64,000 nucleotides of DNA from Gillisella vitis (lineage in GTDB: Bacteria; Pseudomonadota; Alphaproteobacteria; Rhizobiales; Rhizobiaceae), in the NCBI RefSeq assembly GCF_014204625.1, contig NZ_JACHLU010000007.1:1-64000 (forward strand), written 5' to 3'. The notes under the pieces were generated by a model. The model was not told the origin of the DNA. It saw only the letters and a list, made by a program, of their open reading frames with translations, and ran no database searches. Below are positions 17,696 to 27,323 of the stretch, one piece after another (position 1 is the stretch's first letter; every line of letters begins with the position of its first letter). The position numbers and the translations under genes are program-made.

Positions 17696-18499
17696 ATGAC
17701 CACTGGGAAAATACGCACAGGAATTGGCGGCTGGACCTTTGAGCCTTGGGAGGGCACGTTTTACCCCGAAAAACTGGCGAAGAAGCGACAGTTGGAATTT
17801 GCCAGTCGGCAACTGACTGCCATTGAGGTCAATGGCACCTATTATTCCAGCCAGAAACCAGCGACATTTGCCAAATGGGCCTCGGAAGTCCCAGAGGATT
17901 TTGTGTTTTCCTTAAAAGCCAGTCGCTATTGTACCAACCGTAAAATACTGGCGGAGGCAGGGCCTTCGATTGAGAAATTTCTAACGCAGGGCATTGCCGA
18001 ATTGGGATCTCACCTTGGCCCCATTCTTTGGCAATTCATGGCCACGAAAAAGTTTGAGCCAGAGGATTTCGAGGCATTTTTGGCGCTTTTGCCCAAAACT
18101 CTGGATGGCTTGCCATTGCGCCATGTGGTGGAGCCACGCCATGTCAGTTTTCAGGTGCCAGAATTTATCGATATGCTGGCACGACATCATGTGGCGGCAG
18201 TCTGCGCCGATCATCATGATTATCCAATGTTTGCCGATGTGAGCGCGGATTTTGTCTATGCTCGCCTGCAAAAAGGCACAGACGAGGTGGCGACCTGCTA
18301 CCCCGAAAACCAGATTGCAGACTGGGCAACCCGCTTCAACACCTATGCAGACGGTGGCATTCCTGCGGATTTGCCATTGATTGCGCCGGCACGAATCCCG
18401 GACAAGGTGCCGCGTGACGTGTTTGCCTTTTTCATCACCGGCGGAAAAGTCAATGCACCAACCGGCGCACACCGCCTTCAGCAGGCCGTGACCGCCTGA
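17696..18499 (+). CDS. DUF72 family protein
   Basis: The 267-residue protein is a DUF72 (YecE-like) TIM-barrel member. The entry motif RTGIGGWTFEPWEGTFYP, the segment LTAIEVNGTYYSSQKPATFAKWA and the RHVVEPRHVSF strand identify the family, whose biochemical function is not established. It follows uvrA by 22 bp with GAGGAC before the ATG and may share the damage-inducible transcript. Its last 22 bp overlap the end of the convergent nnr gene. Confidence 0.92.
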   Translation: MTTGKIRTGIGGWTFEPWEGTFYPEKLAKKRQLEFASRQLTAIEVNGTYYSSQKPATFAKWASEVPEDFVFSLKASRYCTNRKILAEAGPSIEKFLTQGIAELGSHLGPILWQFMATKKFEPEDFEAFLALLPKTLDGLPLRHVVEPRHVSFQVPEFIDMLARHHVAAVCADHHDYPMFADVSADFVYARLQKGTDEVATCYPENQIADWATRFNTYADGGIPADLPLIAPARIPDKVPRDVFAFFITGGKVNAPTGAHRLQQAVTA

Positions 18500-19968
18500 A
18501 CTGGACGCACAGTCTGCGCCAGATCTTCGGCGGTTAATCCCTCGCCTGCCCGTCTGCCAGCTTCTCCATGCAGATAGACGCCTGCCGCGGCGGCCTCAAA
18601 CACTGGTGCGCCTTGGGCAAGCAAGCCACCAATAATACCGGCCAGAACATCACCTGAGCCCGCAGTTGCCAGCCATGGTGGCGCATTTTCGTTGATCAAG
18701 ACGCGCCCATCCGGGCTGGCAATCACCGTATCCGCCCCCTTGTAGACAAGGACAGCATTGGCACGCTCGGCGGCGGCTTGGGCCTTTTGCACCTTTCCAA
18801 GTCCTGTATTCGCGGCGATGTCGGGAAAGAGGCGCGCAAACTCGCCCTCGTGTGGGGTCAGCACAAGGCGAACATGATCCCCCTTGAAGGCTTCAAACAG
18901 CAGATCTGGCCTCTCTTTGAACGATGAAAGACCATCAGCATCCAGCACCAGTTTTCGATGCCGCAACAGATGCACAAACGCCCGCGCCTTTTCACCAACG
19001 CCAAAGCCCGGACCAAGCACAAAGGCACTCATGCGCTGATCTTGCAGATAGACCTCAAGTGCAGCACCATCATCAATCTCCTTCACCATCACGGCTGTGG
19101 TCTGGGCTGCATTCACGCTCACCGCACAGGCGGGCGAGGCAAGCGTTACCAGCCCCGCTCCGACCCTCAACCCTGCCGTGGCAGACAACCGTGCGGCTCC
19201 CGTGGCACTGAACGGACCTGAGAAAACCGTAAGATGACCGCGTGTAAATTTATGGGATGCCCCGGAAAGAAGCGGCAAAGCTGACTGCCACAGAGCCGGG
19301 CTGTTGATCGCAATATGGCCGCGATGCATCTCAACAATCCGGTGTGGAATGCCGATGTCAAAAACCTCCACAGCCCCACAGAAACCTCGCCCCGGCAGCA
19401 GCACGTGGCCGGGCTTGCGCGCCATGAAGGTCACGGTGTGGCACGCCTGAAACGCAATTGGCCGCAGTTGACCCGTCAAACCATCCAGCCCCGATGGCAA
19501 ATCAACAGAAAGAACCGCAACACTGGCACCATTCACCCGATCGATAAGATCAGCCACGCCAACATCAAGATCTCGCCCCAACCCGGCACCAAACAAGGCA
19601 TCAATCACAACATCACCGCTCTGCAGGACATATCCAGCCAATGGCTGCAACGGACCCCGATAAGACGCGAATGCCTGGGCGGCATCCCCTTTCAGTTTCT
19701 CAAGCCCACCCAGATAAAAGACACAGACATTGACACCCGAAAGACGCAACGCCTCGGCGGCAATATAGCCATCACCACCATTGTTACCGGGACCGCACAG
19801 CACCGCCACCCGCAGCGCCTGTGGATAATGCTTGAGTGCGGCCGCACTGATGGCCTGCCCGGCTCGTTGCATCAGGCCGAAACTGTCAATTCCGGAATGG
19901 GCGGCATCACGGTCAACAGCCCCCATGGCCGCCGGGGTGATCAGGTGGTGAAAGCAGCGTTTTTTCAT
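18478..19968 (-). CDS. nnr: bifunctional NAD(P)H-hydrate epimerase / dehydratase
   Basis: Repairs hydrated NAD(P)H. The N-terminal half (about residues 1-210) is the YjeF_N epimerase with CGPGNNGGDGYIAAEAL and VIDALFGAGLGRD. The C-terminal half is the ribokinase-fold dehydratase with LGPGFGVGEKAR, VLTPHEGEFARLFP and the NAPPWLATAGSGDVLAGIIGGLLAQG nucleotide site. The 496-residue size fits the fused bacterial form. The frame is open 12 codons upstream; ATG 19968 fits the family start. In many rhizobia this gene lies just before glnB; here it is divergent from glnB, so the 335-bp gap is shared. Confidence 0.95.
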   Translation of the reverse strand: MKKRCFHHLITPAAMGAVDRDAAHSGIDSFGLMQRAGQAISAAALKHYPQALRVAVLCGPGNNGGDGYIAAEALRLSGVNVCVFYLGGLEKLKGDAAQAFASYRGPLQPLAGYVLQSGDVVIDALFGAGLGRDLDVGVADLIDRVNGASVAVLSVDLPSGLDGLTGQLRPIAFQACHTVTFMARKPGHVLLPGRGFCGAVEVFDIGIPHRIVEMHRGHIAINSPALWQSALPLLSGASHKFTRGHLTVFSGPFSATGAARLSATAGLRVGAGLVTLASPACAVSVNAAQTTAVMVKEIDDGAALEVYLQDQRMSAFVLGPGFGVGEKARAFVHLLRHRKLVLDADGLSSFKERPDLLFEAFKGDHVRLVLTPHEGEFARLFPDIAANTGLGKVQKAQAAAERANAVLVYKGADTVIASPDGRVLINENAPPWLATAGSGDVLAGIIGGLLAQGAPVFEAAAAGVYLHGEAGRRAGEGLTAEDLAQTVRPVQAVTAC

Positions 19969-20135
19969 GGCGTTATTAGACGGCAAAGTTGCGTGACAAG
20001 GCAACAGTTAAAATCAACATAGAAAGTACAAATTTTATGCATTTGCATATTAAAAATGCTTTCATTGTGCATTTTTTTTGCTCAGTTTGCATGTTGGATA
20101 AAAATGCAGTTCTTTTGAATCCGCACACATTTTAG

Positions 20136-20642
<507 letters not shown>

Positions 20643-20703
20643 CGGCGGCTGGGCACAAGGGAGGCCTCGCCGTACATCGTCATCCAATCGAGGAATATAA
20701 TAA

Positions 20704-22113
20704 ATGACGACCGCACATGATATTCTGAAGCAAATCAAGGACAATGACGTCAAGTTCGTTGATCTGCGTTTTACGGACCCCAAGGGTAAACTCCAGCACT
20801 TGACCATGGATGTGGTGTGTGTTGACGAAGACATGTTTGCCGACGGCGTGATGTTTGACGGCTCTTCCATTGGCGGCTGGAAGGCCATCAATGAATCAGA
20901 CATGGTTTTGATGCCTGACGTGGATACGGTTCATATGGATCCGTTCTTCGCGCAGTCCACCATGGTTATTCTCTGTGATATTCTTGACCCGGTTTCGGGT
21001 GAAGCCTATAACCGTGATCCACGTGGTACAGCCAAAAAGGCCGAAGCCTATCTCAAGGCATCCGGTATTGGCGACACGGTTTTCGTGGGGCCTGAAGCTG
21101 AATTCTTCATTTTTGATGACGTGAAGTACAAGGCTGACCCTTACAACACCGGCTTCAAGCTTGACTCGACCGAATTGCCATCCAACGATGACACCGACTA
21201 TGAGACAGGCAACCTCGGCCACCGGCCGCGCGTCAAGGGTGGCTATTTCCCTGTTCCGCCAATCGACAGCTGCCAGGACATGCGCTCGGAAATGCTCACT
21301 GTTCTGTCCGAAATGGGCGTGACGGTTGAGAAGCATCACCACGAAGTAGCGGCGGCCCAGCATGAGCTTGGCATCAAGTTCGACACGCTGGTGCGCAACG
21401 CCGACAAGATGCAGATTTACAAATATGTCGTGCATCAGGTTGCTAACGCCTACGGCAAAACAGCAACCTTCATGCCAAAGCCAATTTTTGGCGACAATGG
21501 CTCGGGGATGCACGTTCACCAGTCGATCTGGAAAGACGGCAAGCCAACTTTTGCCGGTGATGAATATGCTGGTCTGTCGGAAAGCTGCCTCTACTATATT
21601 GGCGGCATCATCAAGCACGCCAAGGCTCTGAACGCCTTCACCAACCCATCCACCAACTCTTACAAGCGTCTGGTGCCTGGTTATGAAGCGCCTGTGCTGC
21701 TGGCCTATTCCGCCCGCAACCGTTCGGCGTCCTGCCGCATTCCTTACGGCTCCAACCCGAAGGCCAAGCGCGTTGAAGTCCGCTTCCCGGATGCGACAGC
21801 CAACCCATATCTCGGTTTCGCGGCAATGCTGATGGCGGGTCTTGATGGTATCAAGAACAAGATTCATCCCGGTAAGGCCATGGATAAGGATCTCTACGAT
21901 CTCCCACCGAAAGAGTTGAAGAAGATTCCGACCGTTTGCGCCTCCTTGCGTGAAGCGCTGGAAAGCCTCGACAAGGATCGCAAGTTTCTCACCGCTGGCG
22001 GCGTTTTTGATGACGACCAGATCGATGCCTTCATCGAACTGAAGATGCAGGAAGTCATGCGCTACGAAATGACCCCGCATCCAGTTGAATATGACATGTA
22101 TTATTCGGTCTGA
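20704..22113 (+). CDS. glnA: glutamine synthetase type I
   Basis: The 469-residue dodecameric enzyme condenses ammonia and glutamate with ATP. Landmarks are [29 protein letters not shown], the [18 protein letters not shown] active-site segment, [11 protein letters not shown], and the adenylylation loop with Tyr398 in DKDLYDLPP. Residue spacing matches the GSI-beta form regulated by GlnE. It follows glnB by 61 bp with GAGGAA upstream of the ATG, forming the classic glnBA operon, and ends in a strong terminator. Confidence 0.98.
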   Translation: MTTAHDILKQIKDNDVKFVDLRFTDPKGKLQHLTMDVVCVDEDMFADGVMFDGSSIGGWKAINESDMVLMPDVDTVHMDPFFAQSTMVILCDILDPVSGEAYNRDPRGTAKKAEAYLKASGIGDTVFVGPEAEFFIFDDVKYKADPYNTGFKLDSTELPSNDDTDYETGNLGHRPRVKGGYFPVPPIDSCQDMRSEMLTVLSEMGVTVEKHHHEVAAAQHELGIKFDTLVRNADKMQIYKYVVHQVANAYGKTATFMPKPIFGDNGSGMHVHQSIWKDGKPTFAGDEYAGLSESCLYYIGGIIKHAKALNAFTNPSTNSYKRLVPGYEAPVLLAYSARNRSASCRIPYGSNPKAKRVEVRFPDATANPYLGFAAMLMAGLDGIKNKIHPGKAMDKDLYDLPPKELKKIPTVCASLREALESLDKDRKFLTAGGVFDDDQIDAFIELKMQEVMRYEMTPHPVEYDMYYSV

Positions 22114-22136
22114 TAAAACCGATATACAGCAGTATG

Positions 22137-22164
22137 AACCGGCGGCTTTTGCCGCCGGTTTTTT
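22137..22164 (+). terminator. terminator of glnBA
   Basis: AACCGGCGGC, four-base loop, GCCGCCGGTT followed by TTTT: a perfect 10-bp stem 24 bp after the glnA stop. Confidence 0.9.
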
Positions 22165-22198
22165 ATGACAAATCATTTTTTAAGCAGGATTTGTTGAT

Positions 22199-23131
22199 AT
22201 GCAGGATCAAGGGAAAAAGCCAATCGCCCTCGACTGGCTCATGTTTTTTGCAGCCCCTTGCCTGTTTTCCTCCAACCTCATTTTTGGGCGGGGCATTCTG
22301 GGTGAAATTGGCCCGTTTATCACTGCCTTTATCCGCTGGGCTGGTGCCATGGTGATAATTTCACCGCTGATCTACCACGACCGGCGTGCCTGCTTGAGCT
22401 TTATCCGCAACCACACGGGGCTTTGGCTGTTGCTGGGCTTTCTCGGGATGGGAATTTGCGGTGGCTTTGTTTATTGGGCTCTGACGGTCACGACGGCGTC
22501 AAACGCAACGTTAATTTATACCACATCATCCCTTTTCATCATTGTATTCCAATGGCTTTTTCAGAAACGAAAGCTGGTTGGCCACGAGATTATCGGCATG
22601 TTGATCGCGTTTGCGGGTGTCACAGTCATTGTCCTGAAGGGAGATCTGACAGCACTTCGCCATTTGCAGTTCAATATTGGTGATTTTGGCATGTTGACTG
22701 CTGCCATTGCCTTTGCTGCCTACTCCATGCTGCTCAGACACCCGGCCGTGTCCGCAATCGCACCGTTTTCACTGTTCGGGTTGCTGGCCTTCTCTGGTGC
22801 CGTCGTGCTGCTGCCACCGGCCATCATAGAGGTAATGCATGGCGGAATCTTGCCCACGACTGGCCTTGCCTATCTGAAACTGGCAGGAATCATCGTCTTT
22901 GCTTCCGTGTTGGCGTTCTACAGCTTCCAGCATTCCGTCAGGGTATTTGGCCCCGCCATGGCCGGCACGACTCTCTATCTTATGCCACCAGTGTCCATTG
23001 TCATGGCGGTTGTGTTTCTCGGAGAGCGCTTTGAAAACTATCATGCGCTTGGCATTGCACTGGTCATGGCAGGGGTTATTATGGCGACGATGCCAAGAGG
23101 ACTTTTAAGGATTAAAAAAACAGTTTTGTGA
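22199..23131 (+). CDS. EamA/DMT-family transporter
   Basis: The 310-residue protein has about ten membrane segments arranged as two EamA repeats of five, the first at roughly residues 12-140 and the second at 150-305. The family features PCLFSSNLIFGRG, YWALTVTTASNATLIY and FLGERFENYHALGIALVMAGVIM are visible. Such proteins export metabolites or amino acids across the inner membrane; the substrate cannot be told from sequence. It is one of three unrelated-by-context EamA genes in the window. It starts 35 bp after the glnA terminator, so it needs its own promoter in a very short gap. Confidence 0.92.
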   Translation: MQDQGKKPIALDWLMFFAAPCLFSSNLIFGRGILGEIGPFITAFIRWAGAMVIISPLIYHDRRACLSFIRNHTGLWLLLGFLGMGICGGFVYWALTVTTASNATLIYTTSSLFIIVFQWLFQKRKLVGHEIIGMLIAFAGVTVIVLKGDLTALRHLQFNIGDFGMLTAAIAFAAYSMLLRHPAVSAIAPFSLFGLLAFSGAVVLLPPAIIEVMHGGILPTTGLAYLKLAGIIVFASVLAFYSFQHSVRVFGPAMAGTTLYLMPPVSIVMAVVFLGERFENYHALGIALVMAGVIMATMPRGLLRIKKTVL

Positions 23132-23202
23132 CAAACCTTTATCAAGGCACTTGATGTTTGTGCTGTTGCTTCCCAAATATTTTAGGGAAAGGAAACCAGG
23201 CC

Positions 23203-23532
23203 ATGAAAGAACGAAACGCAAAATTTGGCATCGGTGACATCGTACGCCACAAGATCTTTCCGTTCCGCGGCGTTGTTTTTGATGTCGACCCGGAATTCTC
23301 AAACACGGAAGAATGGTGGGAATCGATACCGGCGGAAATACGCCCGATCAAAGATCAGCCATTTTACCATCTTTTGGCTGAAAACGATGAAACTGAATAT
23401 GTTGCTTATGTCTCTGAGCAAAATCTGGAACAGGATGAGAGCGGCAAGCCGCTTCGCAATCCACATATTCAGACGATTTTTGTCGAAGAGCAGGCAGGGC
23501 ACTACAAGCCACGTGCGAATTTTGCCCACTGA
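23203..23532 (+). CDS. hspQ: heat shock protein HspQ
   Basis: The 109-residue product is an HspQ/YccV (hemimethylated-DNA-binding domain) protein: KFGIGDIVRHKIFPFRGVVFDVDPEF, EEWWESIP, QPFYHLLAEND and the C-terminal HIQTIFVEEQAGHYKPR motif. In enterobacteria HspQ is a specificity factor and substrate of Lon; the role in alphaproteobacteria is untested. The ATG at 23203 lies about ten bases after AGGAAACC. A hairpin terminator follows 27 bp after the stop. Confidence 0.95.
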   Translation: MKERNAKFGIGDIVRHKIFPFRGVVFDVDPEFSNTEEWWESIPAEIRPIKDQPFYHLLAENDETEYVAYVSEQNLEQDESGKPLRNPHIQTIFVEEQAGHYKPRANFAH

Positions 23533-23558
23533 AAATATGTCGCCGAATCACTTATCAA

Positions 23559-23586
23559 AAAAAGGCCCGTAAAAACGGGCCTTTTT
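23559..23586. terminator. bidirectional terminator between hspQ and the IalB gene
   Basis: AAAAAGGCCCGT, loop AAAA, ACGGGCCTTTTT: a 12-bp perfect stem with T-runs on both strands, between convergent genes. Confidence 0.9.
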
Positions 23587-23603
23587 CGCAATGATTATGA
23601 AAA

Positions 23604-24236
23604 TCACTTGGTCTGCTTTGCAGCCTTCTGAGCATCTTCCAATGCCTTCTGGGCTTCTTCATTTTTCTTCTGCATGGCTTCTTCCAGAAGACGCTGGCGC
23701 TCCTGAGCCTGCGACTGAGTGATAGCCTTGCCATCATAAGAACCAGTGAAGCCTTCGAGCGAAATCTTGATCGGGTTCGGCACGCGGCGGAAATTCATCG
23801 ACGTGAAAACAACCTCATGGCCTTTTTTCAGAGAGGCAATCATCGCATCTGTCATGGGAACTTCAGCCGTGCAGCGGTCAGCGAAGCAGACGGCGTAATC
23901 CAGCTTCTGGCCCTTGCCACCGTCAATCTGCATCACCACGCCCGGAGGGATAAGACGCGCAGACGGCACGGAAACCTGCATCAGCTTGCGGCTCACCTTG
24001 CCTTCGATCGAAATCAGCCCGACAGCAATAATCATCTGGCGATTCTGGGCCACCTGAATGTTCTGCACCGAGCAAATATCATTGTCTTCCTGTTTGGAGC
24101 AGGTCTTGAACCAGCCCTGCGGCGGCAAACCAGCGTCACCAGCGGCTTCCTGAGCGAATGAAACGCCCGCAAAGCCTGCGGAAAATACGGCACCAGCGAT
24201 AACCGCACGCGCGGTCTTGGTTGCTTTAAACATCAT
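23604..24236 (-). CDS. invasion-associated locus B (IalB) family periplasmic protein
   Basis: The 210-residue protein has a signal peptide (ATKTARAVIAGAVFSAGFAG, cleavage after VSFA, near residue 28). An IalB domain follows at about residues 40-170, with paired cysteines (KTCSKQED.., DNDICSVQN, VCFADRC) and GWFKTCS, PPGVVMQIDGG and SMNFRRVPNPIKISLEGF. The last 40 residues form a Gln/Glu/Lys/Ala-rich coiled coil. In Bartonella, IalB helps erythrocyte entry; in plant-associated rhizobia such proteins are common and of unknown role. It converges with hspQ on a shared terminator. Confidence 0.9.
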   Translation of the reverse strand: MMFKATKTARAVIAGAVFSAGFAGVSFAQEAAGDAGLPPQGWFKTCSKQEDNDICSVQNIQVAQNRQMIIAVGLISIEGKVSRKLMQVSVPSARLIPPGVVMQIDGGKGQKLDYAVCFADRCTAEVPMTDAMIASLKKGHEVVFTSMNFRRVPNPIKISLEGFTGSYDGKAITQSQAQERQRLLEEAMQKKNEEAQKALEDAQKAAKQTK

Positions 24237-24609
24237 AACGAGATCCGTCTCCTGAAATCATTGTCGAACCGCAGCTCAGACCCGACTAGCTCGGTCCATT
24301 TGCCCCCCTCCTGAGTTTTAAATGAGGCAAATAGATGACCTGTGCTTTCTGGCCATTCTGTTAGCGTGCCTTGCTACGAATTTCCAGTGCTTCTTTCGCC
24401 CTTCAAGCACATATGCCTGAATTCTCGCCAGGCAGGGTCTTTTATGCGATTGATAAAATGCATAAAAGACCCTGCCGCGCTTTCGATTTGTGCCATGACA
24501 TTCCCTATGAATCGAACAGGATTCAAGGAATTCTACAGGAGCGGTTGGAATTCCGGCAGTTCGTGATATTTTGCCGAAAATTATGAAATGTGATTTGAGA
24601 GGAAATCGT
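24237..24609. other. 373-bp intergenic region with a large palindrome
   Basis: Separates the divergent IalB and peptide-binding-protein genes and must hold both promoters. No gene is convincing. The main structure is the 17-bp-arm inverted repeat listed next. GAGAGGA at 24597-24603 is the ribosome binding site of the following gene. Confidence 0.6.
24431..24476. repeat. 17-bp perfect inverted repeat
   Basis: GGCAGGGTCTTTTATGC, 12-base spacer, GCATAAAAGACCCTGCC. The stem is perfect, but no T-run follows on either strand, so it is not an ordinary terminator. It lies 134 bp upstream of the peptide-binding-protein start and 195 bp from the IalB start. Confidence 0.8.
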
Positions 24610-26430
24610 GTGCGGCGCTTTTTGTTGACCCTGTTGGTCCTGCCGTTTTGCGGTATTTTCACATCTATATCTGCCAACGCAGCGCCGGTTCACGGTATCG
24701 CCATGCATGGCCAGCCTGAATTGCCCGCTGATTATCAGCATTTTCCCTATGTGAATCCATCCGTCAAAAAAGGCGGCAGGATCGCCTATGGCGTGGTGGG
24801 TACGTTTGATAGCCTCAATCCCTTTGTTATCAAGGGTATGCGCACCACAGCCCGCGGCATGTGGGACCCGGAATATGGCAATCTGTTTTATGAAACGCTG
24901 ATGACGCGCTCGGCTGGCGAACCCTTCTCACTCTACGGCCTGCTGGCAGAAAGCGTGGAATGGGATGACGCCCGCAGCTTCATTCAATTCAATCTCAATC
25001 CAAAAGCAAAATGGCATGATGGTCAGCCGGTGACGCCGGAAGACGTGATGTTTACCTTGCAGATTCTGCAACAAAAGGGCCGCCCTCCCTTTAACAAACG
25101 CCTGGATGCTGTTGCGAAAATGGAGAAGGTTGGCGATCACAGCGTGCGCTTTACCTTCAATGACAAGGCAGACCGCGAAACACCGTTGATTCTGGCCTTT
25201 GCCACACCGATCCTTCCCAAACATGCGATCAACCCTGATACGTTTGAAGAATCATCGCTGAACATCCCGATTGGCTCTGGCCCCTACAAAATCAAGGAGA
25301 TTCGCCCCGGTGAGCGAATCACCTATCAGCGTGATCCGACTTATTGGGGCAAAGACATTGCCTCCAAGATCGGCTTTGACAATTACGACGAGATCAGCGT
25401 CACCTATTTCCTTCAGGATAGCACACTGTTTGAAGCCTTCAAAAAGGGCGAGATAGACCTCTATCCTGATGGCGACACCAGCCATTGGATGCGGTCTTAT
25501 AATTTTCCAGCCGCTAACAATGGCGATGTTGTGCGCGACACATTCAATCCACAACTGCCCACAGGAATGCTGGGTTTTGTGTTCAACACCCGCCGTCATA
25601 CGTTTGCAGATGTAAAAGTGCGTGAAGCGCTGACGCTGGCCTTCGACTTTGAATGGGTCAATAAAAATCTCTACGGCAATGCCTTCAAACGAATCGAGAG
25701 TTATTGGCAAAACTCTGCGCTTGGTGCGTTCGGCCATGCGGCAGATGATCGGGAATTGAACATTCTGGGGTCTGCCCAAAACAGGATTGCACCGGAAATT
25801 CTGGCTGGCACCTATACATTGCCGATTTCCGACGGCTCAGGTGCCGATCGCAACGTGCTGCGTCAGGCCGTTGCGCTGCTCAGCCAGGCCGGTTACTCGA
25901 TCAATGACGGCAAAATGGTGGACGCAAGCGGCAAGCCTCTCTCCTTCGAGGTAATGACCCAGAACGATGGGCAGGAAAAAATGGCGCTCGCCTATCAGCG
26001 CACATTGCGGCTGATTGGTATCAACATGGCCATTCGGACAGTGGATGATGCGCAGTATCAGGCGCGCTCCAACAGCTTTGATTATGACATGATCGTCAAA
26101 TCCTACCCGTCATCGCTGTCGCCGGGAGCGGAACAGCTCTATCGCTGGGGGTCTGCGGCGCGCGATCAGCAAGGCAGCTTCAATTATGCCGGTGTGGCTG
26201 ATCCCGATATAGACCGGATTCTCAAGGCCATTGTTGACGCCAAGGGGCTGGAGGATTTTCAGGCATCGGTGCGGGCGCTGGATAGGCTGCTGGTGGCGGG
26301 TCACTATGTGGTGCCGCTCTACTATAGCGCCGAGCAGCGGGTGGCCCATTGGAAGCATATTCATCGTCCAGATCAGGCCCCTTTGCTGGGCTACCAACTT
26401 CCCACGTGGTGGGACGCACGCGCGCAATAA
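24610..26430 (+). CDS. peptide ABC transporter substrate-binding protein (family 5, YejA-like)
   Basis: The 606-residue periplasmic protein has a signal peptide (MRRFLLTLLVLPFCGIF.., cleavage after SANA, near residue 25) and a family 5 solute-binding fold. Features are the KKGGRIAYGVVGTFDSLNPF entry, the WHDGQPVTPEDVMFTLQ segment characteristic of the family, and the PIGSGPYKIKEI turn. YejA-type proteins bind oligopeptides for YejBEF permeases, but no permease or ATPase gene lies nearby, so it is an orphan here. The start is called at GTG 24610 because GAGAGGA is six bases upstream and the signal peptide then begins cleanly; in-frame ATGs at 24571 and 24583 lack one. Confidence 0.9.
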   Translation: MRRFLLTLLVLPFCGIFTSISANAAPVHGIAMHGQPELPADYQHFPYVNPSVKKGGRIAYGVVGTFDSLNPFVIKGMRTTARGMWDPEYGNLFYETLMTRSAGEPFSLYGLLAESVEWDDARSFIQFNLNPKAKWHDGQPVTPEDVMFTLQILQQKGRPPFNKRLDAVAKMEKVGDHSVRFTFNDKADRETPLILAFATPILPKHAINPDTFEESSLNIPIGSGPYKIKEIRPGERITYQRDPTYWGKDIASKIGFDNYDEISVTYFLQDSTLFEAFKKGEIDLYPDGDTSHWMRSYNFPAANNGDVVRDTFNPQLPTGMLGFVFNTRRHTFADVKVREALTLAFDFEWVNKNLYGNAFKRIESYWQNSALGAFGHAADDRELNILGSAQNRIAPEILAGTYTLPISDGSGADRNVLRQAVALLSQAGYSINDGKMVDASGKPLSFEVMTQNDGQEKMALAYQRTLRLIGINMAIRTVDDAQYQARSNSFDYDMIVKSYPSSLSPGAEQLYRWGSAARDQQGSFNYAGVADPDIDRILKAIVDAKGLEDFQASVRALDRLLVAGHYVVPLYYSAEQRVAHWKHIHRPDQAPLLGYQLPTWWDARAQ

Positions 26431-26487
26431 TCCATGCGCAGTTTTTTAGACCGGGCAAAGCCCCTCCTCCCAATTGGAGTGTAATCC

Positions 26488-27159
26488 ATGCAACGTATTA
26501 CTCTTGATCTCGTCTCGGATGTGGTTTGCCCGTGGTGCTATGTTGGCAAAGTCCGGCTTGAGCTGGCCATTGCCGAGGTGCAGGATGACGTCAGCATTGA
26601 CATCAACTGGCGGCCCTATCAGCTCAACCCGGATTATCCACCAGAAGGCGTTGATCAACAGGTTGAGCTTGCCAAAAAGCTTGGCGGCAAAGAGAATATG
26701 GATCGTGGCCATGAACAGCTCAAAGCCATGGGCAAGGAGATCGGCATTAGCTTTGATTTTGATGCCATCAAAATTGGTCCCAATACCCTCAATGCCCATC
26801 GCCTGATCCACTGGGCCGGTATTGAAAGCCGCGAAATGCAAAACGCTGTCGTTTCCGCCCTGTTCAAGGCCAATTTCGAACAGGGACGCAATATTGGTGA
26901 CAGTGCGGTTCTGGTGGAGATCGCCAAAGAAGCGGGACTGGACGGCAAGCTGATTGAGCGGCTGCTGGCAACCGACTCCGACAGAGACATGGTGTTGGGC
27001 GAGATTGACGCTGCAAAGAAAATGGGCGTCAACGGCGTACCATTTTTCATCATAGATCAGAAATACGCCGTCAGCGGAGCTCAGCCACCAGAGGTTCTCG
27101 CCAATGCCTTTCGAGAGATTGCTGCCGAGAAGGCGCAGGAACAAAGCAAACTGAATTGA
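26488..27159 (+). CDS. DsbA/FrnE-family thioredoxin-fold oxidoreductase
   Basis: The 223-residue cytoplasmic protein carries a CPWC active site at residues 14-17 (VVCPWCYVGK) inside a thioredoxin fold with the large helical insertion of the DsbA/2-hydroxychromene isomerase group. The MGVNGVPFFIIDQKYAVSGAQPPEVL segment holds the conserved cis-Pro. FrnE-like proteins are disulfide isomerases or polyketide-related oxidoreductases; substrate unknown. There is no signal peptide, so it acts inside the cell. It follows the peptide-binding gene by 57 bp and could share its transcript. Confidence 0.92.
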   Translation: MQRITLDLVSDVVCPWCYVGKVRLELAIAEVQDDVSIDINWRPYQLNPDYPPEGVDQQVELAKKLGGKENMDRGHEQLKAMGKEIGISFDFDAIKIGPNTLNAHRLIHWAGIESREMQNAVVSALFKANFEQGRNIGDSAVLVEIAKEAGLDGKLIERLLATDSDRDMVLGEIDAAKKMGVNGVPFFIIDQKYAVSGAQPPEVLANAFREIAAEKAQEQSKLN

Positions 27160-27204
27160 CCTAAGACAAGATCAGCCATAATCACTGTTCGTCTCCCTCC
27201 CTTA

Positions 27205-27244
27205 AAGCGTGGCACCGTTTACAGGAGTAAACGGTGCCACGCTT
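27205..27244. repeat. 18-bp perfect inverted repeat
   Basis: AAGCGTGGCACCGTTTAC, loop AGGA, GTAAACGGTGCCACGCTT: a very stable hairpin 45 bp past the oxidoreductase stop. No T-run follows it on the plus strand, so it may be a transcript-end hairpin or a dispersed palindromic unit. Confidence 0.8.
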
Positions 27245-27273
27245 GAGAACTTAGATTGCCGCATGTACGTTAT

Positions 27274-27297
27274 CGTTCAACTGATCTCAGTTGAACG
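27274..27297. repeat. 11-bp-arm palindrome upstream of an EamA gene
   Basis: CGTTCAACTGA, TC, TCAGTTGAACG: nearly continuous dyad symmetry of the kind bound by a dimeric regulator. It lies 27 bp before the GTG start of the transporter, where it could act as an operator. Confidence 0.7.
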
Positions 27298-27323
27298 CGA
27301 CATGCTATAGGACATGCCGAATC

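Noticed and set aside
20896..22176. 426-codon minus-strand ORF opposite glnA
   Set aside because: Fully antisense to a clearly identified glutamine synthetase and its terminator; composition is typical of a shadow.
24342..24586. Two overlapping plus-strand ORFs upstream of the peptide-binding protein
   Set aside because: They run through the large palindrome and have no ribosome binding site or protein-like composition.
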